Part shown: positions 7,013-16,050 of the stretch, piece after piece | Layout: every line of letters starts with the position of its first letter | Position numbering within the stretch: position 1 is the stretch's first letter | NCBI GenBank assembly: GCA_001816655.1 | Contig: MHCP01000025.1 | Location: 62,001-126,000 of the forward strand | Length of the DNA: 64,000 nucleotides | Direction: 5' to 3' | DNA from: Candidatus Woykebacteria bacterium RBG_13_40_15 | GTDB lineage: Bacteria > Patescibacteria > Microgenomatia > Woykebacterales > RBG-16-39-9b | Position numbers and translations under genes: made by a program | The notes under the pieces: generated by a model | Told to the model about the DNA's origin: nothing | Database searches by the model: none | Seen by the model: only the letters and a program-made list of their open reading frames with translations

Positions 7013-7807
7013 TCAATTTTTAATATCTGACGGGTCATGTTTATTGAATTCTCCAAAGATCCTTTTAATATCTTGATTATGTGACCACCCGGCAATTCTT
7101 TTCGTTATGATTATTTTGCCGTTGCGGTAGTTTTCAATAATTTCTCTAGCAATTCTAGTGACAGCGCTTTCCAAATCTTTATCTGGTTTTTTAGAACGTT
7201 CGTATATATTTGACAAAAAATAACAATTACCCGATTCGATCAAAGGTTTTCCTTTTGGACTGACTTCGCTACCAACCCAAGCCCTAATCCTGTTTTTATT
7301 ATTAATCAAGGCAAGGAGAGATCTTCTCATTCCATCTATTACACGGAAGCCCTTGATTGTTTGAACAACAAAAATAGGAAAATGATCTCTTTCTTTGTGA
7401 TCCGAAAAACCTGTTTTCAAAATCTCTTCTCTCATTTTCTTGTCATTCTCCCAAGTCTTAGCGAAAAGTAAAGGATTACGATTAAACTTTTTGATTGTGT
7501 ATTTATCTAGGGTTGGGGACATTCCTGTTAAGATCAATTTGGAGGGAGAAATTTCTCGAAGCTCCCAACGGTATTTGGTGCTTGATAAATAATAGAAGAC
7601 GCTTTTGAGTTTCCATCCACCTGATATGGCAGCTACTAAATCCAAGAATGATTGTTCGCCTTCTCTATGGAATAGATTTTCTATTGAACTGTCGATTTTT
7701 TCCCAGACTTCTTTATCGGTAACATCATTAAAGATTTTTCTGAACTCATGCTTTAAATATTGCTGAGCGATAAGTAATGCATTTTTCGATGGAGTAAGCT
7801 TAAACAT
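7013..7807 (-). CDS. Hypothetical protein with ParB-like motif
   Basis: 264 aa, basic and soluble. The central part FRVIDGMRRSLLALINNKNRIRAWVG resembles the 'DGxHR..A' strand-helix of ParB/sulfiredoxin-fold domains, but the whole protein is not one I recognise. The ATG lies 7 nt after GATAAT, so it may be leaderless. tRNA-Leu is upstream and the metallo-hydrolase gene is downstream with a 53-nt gap. Confidence 0.45.
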   Translation of the reverse strand: MFKLTPSKNALLIAQQYLKHEFRKIFNDVTDKEVWEKIDSSIENLFHREGEQSFLDLVAAISGGWKLKSVFYYLSSTKYRWELREISPSKLILTGMSPTLDKYTIKKFNRNPLLFAKTWENDKKMREEILKTGFSDHKERDHFPIFVVQTIKGFRVIDGMRRSLLALINNKNRIRAWVGSEVSPKGKPLIESGNCYFLSNIYERSKKPDKDLESAVTRIAREIIENYRNGKIIITKRIAGWSHNQDIKRIFGEFNKHDPSDIKN

Positions 7808-7842
7808 TTTTAAAATTATCTTTGCTCTCTAATCATAAGAAA

Positions 7843-7927
7843 TGGTGCCGCGGGGGAGACTTGAACTCCCACGAGTTGCCTCATACGGTCCTGAACCGTA
7901 CGCGTCTGCCAATTCCGCCACCGCGGC
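7843..7927 (-). tRNA. tRNA-Leu(CAG)
   Basis: Minus-strand cloverleaf with acceptor GCCGCGG/CCGCGGC, anticodon loop TTCAGGA, long variable arm typical of class II tRNA-Leu, discriminator A and encoded CCA. Confidence 0.94.
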
Positions 7928-7966
7928 ACAAACTGTATTATAGGGAAATATAGGTTTGAAATCAAT

Positions 7967-8749
7967 TTACTGAATCTTTTTGGCTCTTTCGACTACACTT
8001 TCTTGTGTTTCAAGTTCTAGGCTGTCATCGATCGGTTCTAAAACAACATGTCCGTATTTTCTCTCCAGCGCTCGCTCGATTAAAAGATCTGCAAACTGGG
8101 GATTTTTAGGCAGCAGTGGGCCGTGTAAATAACAGCCAAAGACATTGCCCTGATACGCCCCTTCTGTGCGGTCTTCACCGTTGTTACCAAACCCAACTAC
8201 AACGTTTCCTAATGGGGCGGCCCTTTTTCCTAAATATGTTTTTCCACTATGATTTTCAAAACCGACTATTAGTTTTCTGTCCATGTTTAATTTCTCATTT
8301 GTCTCAGCCACAATATTTCCTATCATTCTTTTGTTCCCCGCAATGGTTACGATATCTAAAATACCTATTCCTGGAATATCCATTTCGTTTGCCGGTCTGT
8401 AATAGTGGCCGAAAAGTTGGAAACCTCCACAAATTCCTAGAAAAACAGAGCCTAAACGAGCGGCTTTTCTCAATGGGTCCCTTTTTACTTTTTGGAGATC
8501 TTCAGAGATAATTTTTTGTGCTTGGTCTTGACCGCCGCCAAAAAAATAAAGATCAATATATGCTGGATTTATTTTATCCCCCATATCTAATTCCTTTACA
8601 GTGACCTCAATTCCCCGCCATCGGCAACGCTGCCAAAGCGTTAATATATTTCCCCGATCCCCATAAGTACTCATGTACTTTGGATAAAGCCAACCAATTA
8701 TCAATCTTGTTTTTTTACTGCTGATTGTGGGTTGCTGTTCTTTATTCAC
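7967..8749 (-). CDS. gatD: Lipid II isoglutaminyl synthase, glutaminase subunit
   Basis: GatD frees ammonia from glutamine for MurT, which amidates the D-glutamate of lipid II. The 260-aa protein is a class I glutamine amidotransferase of the CobB/CobQ type: nucleophile Cys107 in GICGGF and His209 in YLHGPLLP, with YGDRGN near the N-terminus. It follows murT with a 5-nt gap, the usual partner order, so the two proteins should form the MurT-GatD complex in the cytoplasm. Confidence 0.93.
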   Translation of the reverse strand: MNKEQQPTISSKKTRLIIGWLYPKYMSTYGDRGNILTLWQRCRWRGIEVTVKELDMGDKINPAYIDLYFFGGGQDQAQKIISEDLQKVKRDPLRKAARLGSVFLGICGGFQLFGHYYRPANEMDIPGIGILDIVTIAGNKRMIGNIVAETNEKLNMDRKLIVGFENHSGKTYLGKRAAPLGNVVVGFGNNGEDRTEGAYQGNVFGCYLHGPLLPKNPQFADLLIERALERKYGHVVLEPIDDSLELETQESVVERAKKIQ

Positions 8750-8754
8750 TGTTT

Positions 8755-10128
8755 CTAATCCTCCCAGAACTGGCTACTTACTCCCGCCTCTGCTAATATT
8801 TTTTTAAGTTTTAGCATCGCGGTGTATGTGGGTAGGATATACAAGGTGTCACCTATCTGGGTGCCATCGATAGCTTTCGCTACAGCTGTTTCCAAATTGT
8901 CGTCGATGTGAGTCTCCAATTTTTTTGCTCCAGTATATTTTAATCTTAAAGCCATATCAGAGGCTCTTATTCCACTTATCCAAACCTTTCGGATTTTGCT
9001 TACTATAAATTCAAAATCTACATCCCAAAGCCAGGATACATCTTTTCCGTCAGCTATAAGGTCGTTAATAGCGATCAAAATATTCTTTTTTCCGCTGCCT
9101 TCAAAAACTGTTCTTATTACTTCATTGAATCCAGTTGGATTTTTAACGAGTCCAATAAAAATTTTTTTGCCGTCCAACTCTAAGCGTTCTGTTCTTCCAA
9201 AAGCTGGAGTAGAAAGTTCCAGCGCTTCTTTTATTTTTTCTAACTTTATGCCTAAAACAATTCCAGCCGTAGCAGCTGCAAGACAATTATAAACATTGTA
9301 AAGACCAGGAAGTTGGCTTTTTATTTTTATTTCTCCTTTTGGTGTTGAAATTGTTGCTTCAAAACCTTTTTCTGCAATTAATTTAACGCTGCTAGCATAA
9401 ATATCTGGTTTTGGTCTAATAAGGCTGCAATCTGGGCATCTATACTTACCAAGATGAGCCATATAAACCTCATCGAAAGTCAGCTGCTTTCCGCAGGCGA
9501 TGCAATTCGTAAAGTCTGAAGCGTGTGGCGGTTTACCTATTGAAAGATTTTTGTCTTCAAGACCAAAATAAATAACAGTTGCTTTACTTCCCTTTCCAAG
9601 GTGCGCTACTGAGTGATCATCCGAATTTAAAATAATTACACTTTTAGGATCTAAGTGGATGAGGGCTTTCTGCCAGATAGACCTTATTTTGTCTACCTCC
9701 CCGTAGCGATCTAGCTGATCTCTGAACAGATTATTAAAGATAATAATATTTGGGTTTGTTTGCCTAATCGCAGAAGGCAGGGTGGCTTCGTCGGCCTCTA
9801 GTAGCGCGATATTAGTATTTCGATTACCAAAATTATCAATCAATGCGCCGATTATGCCACGCAGCAGATTAGATCCCGAGCGATTGTGAATAAAGGAAAA
9901 TCCCCCATACTCTAGGATGTTACCCAAAAGTCTCGCTGTTGTTGTCTTACCGTTTGTGCCTGTGACGAAAATTAATGATGTGTAATATTTTGCTAATTTC
10001 TGTAGCGCAGTAGAATCGATATATTCTGCTAAAAGCCCAGGCGCCGCAGTCGCGCCGCCACCAAGTAGTCTGATAGTAGTACGCAGAGTTTTAGAAGCTA
10101 TTACAGCCGTAAATAAACGAGCATCCAC
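8755..10128 (-). CDS. murT: Lipid II isoglutaminyl synthase, MurT subunit
   Basis: 457-aa Mur-ligase-like ATPase with P-loop GTNGKTTTARLLG (residues 57-69), the Mur-ligase central domain and the MurT C-terminal domain (DUF1727). A four-cysteine zinc ribbon, CIACGK...CPDC near residues 205-230, is the known MurT insertion. It uses ATP and ammonia from GatD to amidate the second residue of the stem peptide, a step needed for efficient cross-linking in Gram-positive-type walls. This suggests the organism builds peptidoglycan. Confidence 0.94.
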   Translation of the reverse strand: MDARLFTAVIASKTLRTTIRLLGGGATAAPGLLAEYIDSTALQKLAKYYTSLIFVTGTNGKTTTARLLGNILEYGGFSFIHNRSGSNLLRGIIGALIDNFGNRNTNIALLEADEATLPSAIRQTNPNIIIFNNLFRDQLDRYGEVDKIRSIWQKALIHLDPKSVIILNSDDHSVAHLGKGSKATVIYFGLEDKNLSIGKPPHASDFTNCIACGKQLTFDEVYMAHLGKYRCPDCSLIRPKPDIYASSVKLIAEKGFEATISTPKGEIKIKSQLPGLYNVYNCLAAATAGIVLGIKLEKIKEALELSTPAFGRTERLELDGKKIFIGLVKNPTGFNEVIRTVFEGSGKKNILIAINDLIADGKDVSWLWDVDFEFIVSKIRKVWISGIRASDMALRLKYTGAKKLETHIDDNLETAVAKAIDGTQIGDTLYILPTYTAMLKLKKILAEAGVSSQFWED

Positions 10129-10153
10129 GCTAGAATTATATCATCTAGCGACT

Positions 10154-10708
10154 TTATTCGTACTGACCAATCACATTCATCCAAGAGTCAACCCTAGTTG
10201 CCCATGTGCGAGAGGCTGCATAGTAGGGACCGATTTTCCAAGGTGTAATTTTTCCAAGGCTCCCCCAGCGCGATTTTATATTGAATGCAACAAACTCGCT
10301 AGACTCGCTCCAGTTGCCGAAATAAGCATTTCCATTGTTCCAGCCGTATGGATTGTACGAGCCGCCTGGGATCATGCGGCCAAACTGCGACTCAACGCCT
10401 GAAATTGCTGGGAGTAGTCTCCAATCTAGATCGTATCTATCTGCAACCTCAATATAATTACTAGCTTCAGATGCGAGGGAGGAACCTTGTGCTAAGAGAA
10501 ATTTTTCTAGTCTTTCTTTTCGATTGTCCTTGCGTGCTTTTATGGTTATAGTAAGCACATTTTGGTTGATTTTTGAAGAAACAGTGGACAAAGACTTTTC
10601 ATCATAAGCCTTCAAACTATCTTGAGATTTTGAAATTGTGGGGCTAACCAATAAAGCTGCAATTGCTATAAAGGTTATGGCAGATACCCGTAATGGTATA
10701 TTTAACAT
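10154..10708 (-). CDS. Exported lysozyme-fold wall hydrolase-like protein
   Basis: 184 aa. An N-terminal hydrophobic segment (residues about 7-27) looks like a signal peptide or anchor. A lysozyme-like region follows: YIEVADRYDLDWRLLPAISG, VESQFG, GGSYNPYGWN and a C-terminal region that resembles glucosaminidase/transglycosylase domains. The glutamate in GVESQFG sits where the catalytic acid would be. It is a paralogue of 10821-11417. A palindrome ends 3 nt before its ATG. Confidence 0.65.
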   Translation of the reverse strand: MLNIPLRVSAITFIAIAALLVSPTISKSQDSLKAYDEKSLSTVSSKINQNVLTITIKARKDNRKERLEKFLLAQGSSLASEASNYIEVADRYDLDWRLLPAISGVESQFGRMIPGGSYNPYGWNNGNAYFGNWSESSEFVAFNIKSRWGSLGKITPWKIGPYYAASRTWATRVDSWMNVIGQYE

Positions 10709-10711
10709 GCT

Positions 10712-10730
10712 GCCCCGATTAGATCGGGGC
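10712..10730. repeat. Small palindrome GCCCCGAT..ATCGGGGC
   Basis: A 19-bp perfect-arm inverted repeat directly before the ATG at 10708, where a ribosome site would be. The same design (CCCCGAT-nnn-ATCGGGG) recurs at 20069-20087 and 41727-41745. Confidence 0.7.
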
Positions 10731-10740
10731 TTCGAGAGTC

Positions 10741-10771
10741 AAAAAAAACTTTCGCCTGATTTTGCGAAAGT
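10741..10771 (-). terminator. Terminator after 10821-11417
   Basis: ACTTTCGC and GCGAAAGT form an 8-bp stem; on the minus strand it is followed by seven T residues. Confidence 0.85.
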
Positions 10772-10820
10772 GAAGTGTGGATTTTAGCAAAGGATAGTAG
10801 GTATGTCAAGTTTTCATGTA

Positions 10821-11417
10821 TTAATACTCGTTTGCTGAAATCTCATTCATAGCCGCTTTTACGGCGAAAACCCATCTGGGACTACTTTCCGCTGCTGTAT
10901 ATTTAGAAACAATTGTTTCAGGTTCAGTAAGGCCCTTGTCGGAATAATTTTTCTTAAAGCTTGCAGCAACAAGATTTATTGCTTCATCCCAGCTACTAAA
11001 TCCTATTTTCGATCCTGGGTATATAGCCCAACCAAATGGGTTGTATGTTCCGGCTGGTGCTTTTTTTCCTAAATTTGATTCCTGGAAAGCAATAGCGGGT
11101 AGTAATCTCCAGTCCAGACCGTGTTTATCTGCAGCTTCAACAAAAGTATTTCCAAGGCCAATCATTGGAGAGCGGTGTTTTGCTAGGAATTTATCAATTA
11201 AAGCGGCTCTACTATCTTTAGCATCAATTGTTGATAACACTTTACTTGTGTTTTTTGAGGTTTCCTCATACAGATTTCGAGATGAGCCAGCTATAAAAAG
11301 GTTAATGTCCTGGCTCTTTACAATACTAGAAAAAGAAATCAAAACCAAAAAGAAAAAAACAAACAAAATTATCGGCCAAAAAAAGAGAATTAAAAGAAAT
11401 TTGGTAGTCTTGCCCAT
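10821..11417 (-). CDS. Exported lysozyme-fold wall hydrolase-like protein (paralogue)
   Basis: 198 aa with an N-terminal membrane segment (residues about 8-30) and a domain containing FVEAADKHGLDWRLLPAIAF, QESNLGK and GTYNPFGWAI, clearly related to the product of 10154-10708. The Glu in FQESNLGK is the probable catalytic acid of a glucosaminidase/SLT-type fold. The ATG lies downstream of tRNA-Gly, and the gene has its own terminator, so the two paralogues are separate units. Confidence 0.65.
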   Translation of the reverse strand: MGKTTKFLLILFFWPIILFVFFFLVLISFSSIVKSQDINLFIAGSSRNLYEETSKNTSKVLSTIDAKDSRAALIDKFLAKHRSPMIGLGNTFVEAADKHGLDWRLLPAIAFQESNLGKKAPAGTYNPFGWAIYPGSKIGFSSWDEAINLVAASFKKNYSDKGLTEPETIVSKYTAAESSPRWVFAVKAAMNEISANEY

Positions 11418-11487
11418 TTAATTAATCTATACTATCAATAGAATTTTATTTTTGTCAAAGAGTTTCAAGAAATATAGGATACAAAAA

Positions 11488-11562
11488 TGGAGCGCGAGAC
11501 GGGATTTGAACCCGTGGCCTTCTCCTTGGCAAGGAGACGCTCTACCGCTGAGCTACTCGCGC
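11488..11562 (-). tRNA. tRNA-Gly(GCC)
   Basis: Minus-strand cloverleaf: acceptor GCGCGAG/CTCGCGC, anticodon loop TTGCCAA, T-loop TTCAAAT, discriminator T and encoded CCA. Confidence 0.94.
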
Positions 11563-11594
11563 GTGTAAGTTGCAATTATTATAACATAGCGAGG

Positions 11595-12776
11595 TTAAGC
11601 TGGCGTTTGCTTAAATCTGTAAAATTGAAGTATCCCAACTGCAAATATTAGTACTGGTACTACCAGTAACCAAGCCTTTGCAACTTGAAGTTGGTTTGTA
11701 GGTGTAAAAAATGCGAATAGAATAAGATAAGTTGCGAACCTGCCAAGATCCAAGACGGTTTCCCTCTCAATTAGGAAATGGTATTTATTTTGCCAAGAAC
11801 CTTCTGCTTCATCTATCGTATCGAAGTAACTTTTTTTAAGCGTAATATCTATTAGTGGGTAAAAAATGTAAAACAAGGTAACTAAAATAATTATTCCAAT
11901 AAAATTTTGCATGAAGAAGAATATTAGTATTCCCAATGGTGGAAAAATCATCCCAAGTAAAATTGATTTTCTGTTTTTCTGAAGTATTCGTATCGCCATA
12001 ATGTTGGCTATTGCAAATACTACACCGGCTAGGGAGTTCAGCAAACCGAGTGTGAACTCTTGTTTCACGATTACGAAGATGAGAATTATTATAATTAAAC
12101 CAAGCGAGGTATCCCAAAAACCATTTAAAAACTGTTGGGAGAGAACGATTTTCCAGTTTCGGCCTCTGATATGTTCGAAAATGTGTAAGACGGAGAAATC
12201 CACTCCTTTATGTTCTGGTAGCTTCGCAGCTTCTAGGAAAGTAAAAAACATAAAAATGGAAACAATCGAAAAGACAACGGTATACCCAAGCAATTTAGTT
12301 GCCAAAATGCCCGATAAACCAATAATCGCTCCACTAATAAGAGGGCCGGAGATGTTGGCGATAGTACCTAAAAAATTTTGTCTGCCAAAGAAAGCGTGTC
12401 GGGAAGTTTCTTCCGTAAGTATAAATTGAGAGAGATTAAAACCAGGCCAGAAATTGCCAGCGGCCGCTCCAGCAAGTATACCAAGTGGAATCAGATAATT
12501 AATTGCCTGCTCTCTTAGAATTACAACCGAAAGATAGCATAAGGAACCAGCTAGTAAACCGAATCTAATTAATTGGGTCGAAGAAAATCTTCGCAGAGAC
12601 CAAGCAGAAATTACATAAAAGATATAAAGAGAGATTAAAGCGATTAAATTGTAGGTGATGGTAGCTTTAAACCCACCCAGAGTAAATAAAAAAACGTTAA
12701 GGAAAATGCCAGCTAAAGCGTTAGCTGTGTAGTAAAGCCATAAAATTTTGTTAAGGAGATTTTCCTCTTTTGACAT
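11595..12776 (-). CDS. MFS-type membrane transporter
   Basis: 393 aa with about 11-12 hydrophobic helices and a short charged loop in the middle (EAAKLPEHKGVDF), the usual two-bundle layout of major facilitator carriers. Substrate unknown. It begins 1 nt after the stop of the FemAB gene, so it is the last gene of an operon DegT aminotransferase - FemAB - MFS. That context suggests export or import of a wall or cell-surface compound. Confidence 0.65.
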   Translation of the reverse strand: MSKEENLLNKILWLYYTANALAGIFLNVFLFTLGGFKATITYNLIALISLYIFYVISAWSLRRFSSTQLIRFGLLAGSLCYLSVVILREQAINYLIPLGILAGAAAGNFWPGFNLSQFILTEETSRHAFFGRQNFLGTIANISGPLISGAIIGLSGILATKLLGYTVVFSIVSIFMFFTFLEAAKLPEHKGVDFSVLHIFEHIRGRNWKIVLSQQFLNGFWDTSLGLIIIILIFVIVKQEFTLGLLNSLAGVVFAIANIMAIRILQKNRKSILLGMIFPPLGILIFFFMQNFIGIIILVTLFYIFYPLIDITLKKSYFDTIDEAEGSWQNKYHFLIERETVLDLGRFATYLILFAFFTPTNQLQVAKAWLLVVPVLIFAVGILQFYRFKQTPA

Positions 12777-12777
12777 G

Positions 12778-13833
12778 TTAGTCTTCCCAATAGCCGTAGC
12801 GTACTCTTCGCAGAAGTCTGCGAGCCTTTTCGGTGGCTTTATATATGTAGTACTTTGAGCTTAATGGGTAGTCTTGAGCTCGGATGTAGGAATATTTAAA
12901 GCCACCAAAGCCCCGTTTAAATAAACTAAAGCCATACCATGGATGCCCATGGTAAAAATGTTTATCTTTTACCACCCCCCAGAAGTTGTAATATTTACAG
13001 CCTCGCCGCTTTGCCTCTTTTATAGCCTCCCATTGAAGCAAATAACCGACGGAGCTTCCCTTTTCAGCTGGTAGCGAAGCGCCATGCAGGTAACAAGCTG
13101 CCTCTCCATAAAACGAAATTATAGCCATTGCCTGTGTTTTGCTGCCTTTTTTGGAGATGAATATTTTTTGTTCGTTTTCCCCACCCAAAATTTCAAATTG
13201 TTTGATGTAGTATTCCTTTGGATGGTTTATAAAACCTTTCCTGGTTGCGGTGCTATAAAGAAGGCCAACAAACTTTTTTGCGTCAGGGACTTTATTTGAC
13301 TGTTCGATTTTTACACCTTGTTTTTCTTCTGCTCGTATTAGATAGCGGGTGGTTTTTCGCATGTCGTTTAGTAATTCGTCTTCTGTTTTTTCAAGCGGTA
13401 GCAGCCAGGCATCTTCTACCTGGATAAAAGTTTCCGCCGAGACAAATTTTCGTTCTTTAAATTCGTTGTAAATAGGCTCTTCCGCAGGCAAAAGAGGATC
13501 TGTTTTTACAAAAATTGCAGCTTCTTTCTTTGCGATATCTTTAATTTTCTCGAAAAGGTGGTCAAATTCTTTCCAATTTTTCCAGTAGAGAATAGGCCCC
13601 CTAGGAGCGTATAGGTAGTTACCGAAACGACTTTGGTATTTGATTAACAAACAAATTCCGATTAACTTATCGTTTTCGAAAAGCCCGAGACGCCAGATTT
13701 TTCTGCCTAAAGCAGAATTAAACTCTCCCCAATTCCAGGATTGGAGAAAAGTATTTGGTGAAGCGTTTAAGGAAAAATTTTCCCAGGTTTCTTTGTTTGT
13801 AATTTCGCGAACAGAGTAGTTCATTTGCCCCAA
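12778..13833 (-). CDS. FemAB-family peptidoglycan bridge ligase
   Basis: 351 aa with two GNAT-like halves. SWNWGEFNSALGRKIWRLGLF near residue 35, YAPRGPI, the GASLPAEKGSSVGYLLQWEA segment and the C-terminal YNFWGV..KHFYHGHPWYGFSLFKRGFGG are characteristic of FemX/FemAB ligases, which transfer aminoacyl groups from tRNA to lipid II. It overlaps the upstream aminotransferase gene by 13 bp. Together with MurT/GatD it points to a modified, bridged peptidoglycan. Confidence 0.82.
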   Translation of the reverse strand: MGQMNYSVREITNKETWENFSLNASPNTFLQSWNWGEFNSALGRKIWRLGLFENDKLIGICLLIKYQSRFGNYLYAPRGPILYWKNWKEFDHLFEKIKDIAKKEAAIFVKTDPLLPAEEPIYNEFKERKFVSAETFIQVEDAWLLPLEKTEDELLNDMRKTTRYLIRAEEKQGVKIEQSNKVPDAKKFVGLLYSTATRKGFINHPKEYYIKQFEILGGENEQKIFISKKGSKTQAMAIISFYGEAACYLHGASLPAEKGSSVGYLLQWEAIKEAKRRGCKYYNFWGVVKDKHFYHGHPWYGFSLFKRGFGGFKYSYIRAQDYPLSSKYYIYKATEKARRLLRRVRYGYWED

Positions 13834-15011
13834 TTGTTGATAAAATCAACTACTTTTCCTGCTTCTTCAAACGAAATACCTAAATAATTCGGAAGATCTA
13901 TTGTTTCCATCGCTGCTTTTTCTGCATTCGGGCAAGATCCAACCTCGTAGCCCAATTTTTCTTTGTCTGCAGCTTCCGGATAAATTGGGCAGTTGTACCA
14001 GTTTCCAAACCAAAAGCCTCTTTTTCTAGCTTGAGCTAAGATTTCAGGAGCATCCTTGTGAAGAGCGACAACTCTTAAATAAATACCATCATGAGCTGGC
14101 AAAAGACTAAAATCAGGATTTTTTATATTTTTTAGATAATAATATGCCACTTCGTTTCGCTGCCGGTTATATTTATCTAGATTTTCAAATTCGCTGATCG
14201 CAAGGCGGGCCAAAGCATTTGGAAAGCTGGCTGGATACCAGAAAGGTTTCTCCCCAACAAGCTCCTTTTTGCTTGTAACTACATTGATAAAATCAAATTT
14301 ATAAAGAAATTTAATTAACTTATCTCCCGTTTTATTGAAATAAATTTTACGAAAAATAGTCCTCCAGCTAAAAAAGTTTAAAACTTCCTTGATAAGCTGT
14401 CTTCTTGAAAAAGGTGGCAAGCTTGAGATGAACAGCGAAACTTCCTTCTCCAATTTTGAGTTATTAACGACCAATGCCCCGCCAGTAAGGCACGAAATTA
14501 CCTTTTCTCGGCCAAAAGAAAGGATAGCTGCATCGCCAAATGTTCCAAGTCTCCTTTCTTTGTAAAGCGCACCAAGGCTGTGGGCACAGTCCTCTAAAAC
14601 GTAGATTCCCCACTTTTTTGCTAGTTCTAAAATTTTTTCCATTTCTGCTGATCGGCCAAAAGTGTGTTGGATAATAATTAATTTTGTTTTTGAGGATATT
14701 TTGGAAGCTAAATCGTCAATAGCAGCGTTCAAGGTTTCTGGGTCTATATCAACATAAACAGGTTTTGCTCCTGCCCAAATGATTGGGTTAGGTACAGCGT
14801 TGCAGGTGTAAGCCTGGATAATTACTTCGTCACCTTCTCCTATTTTTAGCGCCTTCAAAAAACAATAAATAGCACTTCTGCCCGAATTAACAAGATGAAC
14901 TTTGGTTTTGAAATAATCTTCAAGAATAAAGCGGAATTTTTCACTGTCTTCCCCCTCTTGCCAGTTGTTTATGTTGAGAAGGGAGTTAAAAAGCACCATA
15001 CTTTTTGTCAT
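13821..15011 (-). CDS. DegT/DnrJ/EryC1-family PLP aminotransferase
   Basis: This family aminates keto-sugars or related carbonyls using PLP. The frame is open further upstream but that part runs through tRNA-Gln and tRNA-Pro, so I start at ATG 15011 (MTKSMVLFNSLL), giving 396 aa. Visible motifs are NSGRSAIYCFLKAL, VIIQAYTCNAVPNPI, EDCAHSLGALYKERRLGTFG and SFGREKVISCLTGG, where the lysine binds PLP. First gene of the operon with FemAB and MFS. The product sugar or amino group cannot be predicted. Confidence 0.85.
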   Translation of the reverse strand: MTKSMVLFNSLLNINNWQEGEDSEKFRFILEDYFKTKVHLVNSGRSAIYCFLKALKIGEGDEVIIQAYTCNAVPNPIIWAGAKPVYVDIDPETLNAAIDDLASKISSKTKLIIIQHTFGRSAEMEKILELAKKWGIYVLEDCAHSLGALYKERRLGTFGDAAILSFGREKVISCLTGGALVVNNSKLEKEVSLFISSLPPFSRRQLIKEVLNFFSWRTIFRKIYFNKTGDKLIKFLYKFDFINVVTSKKELVGEKPFWYPASFPNALARLAISEFENLDKYNRQRNEVAYYYLKNIKNPDFSLLPAHDGIYLRVVALHKDAPEILAQARKRGFWFGNWYNCPIYPEAADKEKLGYEVGSCPNAEKAAMETIDLPNYLGISFEEAGKVVDFINNWGK

Positions 15012-15026
15012 TTTAAACAATACCTT

Positions 15027-15100
15027 TGGCTGCGGAGCCAGGATTCGAACCTGGACAAACGGCTTCAAAGGCCGCTGTGCTACCATTACACAACTCCGCA
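15027..15100 (-). tRNA. tRNA-Gln(TTG)
   Basis: Minus strand; acceptor TGCGGAG/CTCCGCA, anticodon stem GCGGC/GCCGT with loop CTTTGAA, T-loop TTCGAAT, discriminator G and encoded CCA. Confidence 0.93.
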
Positions 15101-15101
15101 A

Positions 15102-15178
15102 TGGTCGGGGTGACACGATTCGAACGTGCGACCTCACGCTCCCAAAGCGCGCGCTCTAACCAACTGAGCTACACCCCG
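15102..15178 (-). tRNA. tRNA-Pro(TGG)
   Basis: Minus strand; acceptor CGGGGTG/CACCCCG, anticodon loop TTTGGGA, T-loop TTCGAAT, discriminator A and encoded CCA. One base separates it from tRNA-Gln. Confidence 0.94.
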
Positions 15179-15181
15179 AAA

Positions 15182-15266
15182 TGGTGCCGCGGGGGAGAGT
15201 TGAACTCCCACGGGTTGCCCCACACGGTCCTAAACCGTGCGCGTCTGCCAATTCCGCCACCGCGGC
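15182..15266 (-). tRNA. tRNA-Leu(TAG)
   Basis: Minus strand; acceptor GCCGCGG/CCGCGGC, anticodon loop TTTAGGA, long variable arm, encoded CCA. Closely similar to tRNA-Leu(CAG) at 7843-7927. Confidence 0.94.
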
Positions 15267-15363
15267 AAGCGGAGCTAATTTTATCAAAATTCGGCTTTGC
15301 TTTCAATTGCTGAAATAAATTTTGTGATACAATTAATTTGTAATCTTGACGGGGAGTTTAATT

Positions 15364-15972
15364 ATGAGAAACGAAAAAGGATTTTCAATTTTTGCACTTC
15401 TAATTGTTTTAGGATTAATAGCAGGTGTTGTGGCTGTTGGAATGTACGTTGCAGGAGGGCCTTCTCCACTGCTTAAATCCGTCGAACAAAAACTTAAATC
15501 AATAAAGGTACCAACTCCACTGATTGGAAATCTAACTCCCGCTCGCGATCTTCGCGGAACCTGGACCTCTTCGATCAGGGGTAAGGGCCTACAATTATAT
15601 GGTAAATTTGCAACTGGGCCTGGGACCACAACAATTTATGAAGAAGGCGACATTACATTGATAATCAACAAAGTATCAGGTAATACGGCTTCTGGCACCA
15701 TTCGCTACACTAATCTTTGCTCAACAGGCAGTACAGCCGTTCCCGGTTACGGCAACATTACGGTACCAAAACAGTGCACTGCTGACACAGGCGCCAGCCC
15801 GATAAATATAAGGGTTAGCAGCAGTAGGCTGGACTTTGGTACGGTCAGCGCTGGTGGTGGTACTTTTTCCATGCAAGGTAATTTTACGACCTCTCTCATA
15901 TCGGGAACAATGGTAGCGACCACTCCTTATGGAGATATCAAGGGAGAGTTCCACCTCATGCGAGCGCACTAG
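15364..15972 (+). CDS. Pilin-like surface protein
   Basis: 202 aa from the ATG at 15364, which has GGGGAG 7 nt upstream; a TTG further up has no ribosome site. The N-terminus MRNEKGFSIFALLIVLGLIA matches a type IV prepilin signal (cleavage after G, then F) with the hydrophobic helix, but the conserved Glu5 is Ala. The remainder is beta-rich and Thr/Ser/Gly-rich with two cysteines in SCTADTG-like spacing. Probably an exported, anchored protein. No pilus assembly genes are in the window. Confidence 0.55.
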   Translation: MRNEKGFSIFALLIVLGLIAGVVAVGMYVAGGPSPLLKSVEQKLKSIKVPTPLIGNLTPARDLRGTWTSSIRGKGLQLYGKFATGPGTTTIYEEGDITLIINKVSGNTASGTIRYTNLCSTGSTAVPGYGNITVPKQCTADTGASPINIRVSSSRLDFGTVSAGGGTFSMQGNFTTSLISGTMVATTPYGDIKGEFHLMRAH

Positions 15973-16050
15973 CTAAATTCATAGATTTCCATTACGGGTT
16001 GGACATGACTGCTTGTTTGCGCTAAGTATTTTATGGTTTAATTTATCCAG

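Noticed and set aside
15012..15137. Longer N-terminus of the DegT aminotransferase
   Set aside because: The added residues are read through tRNA-Gln and tRNA-Pro and match no family sequence.
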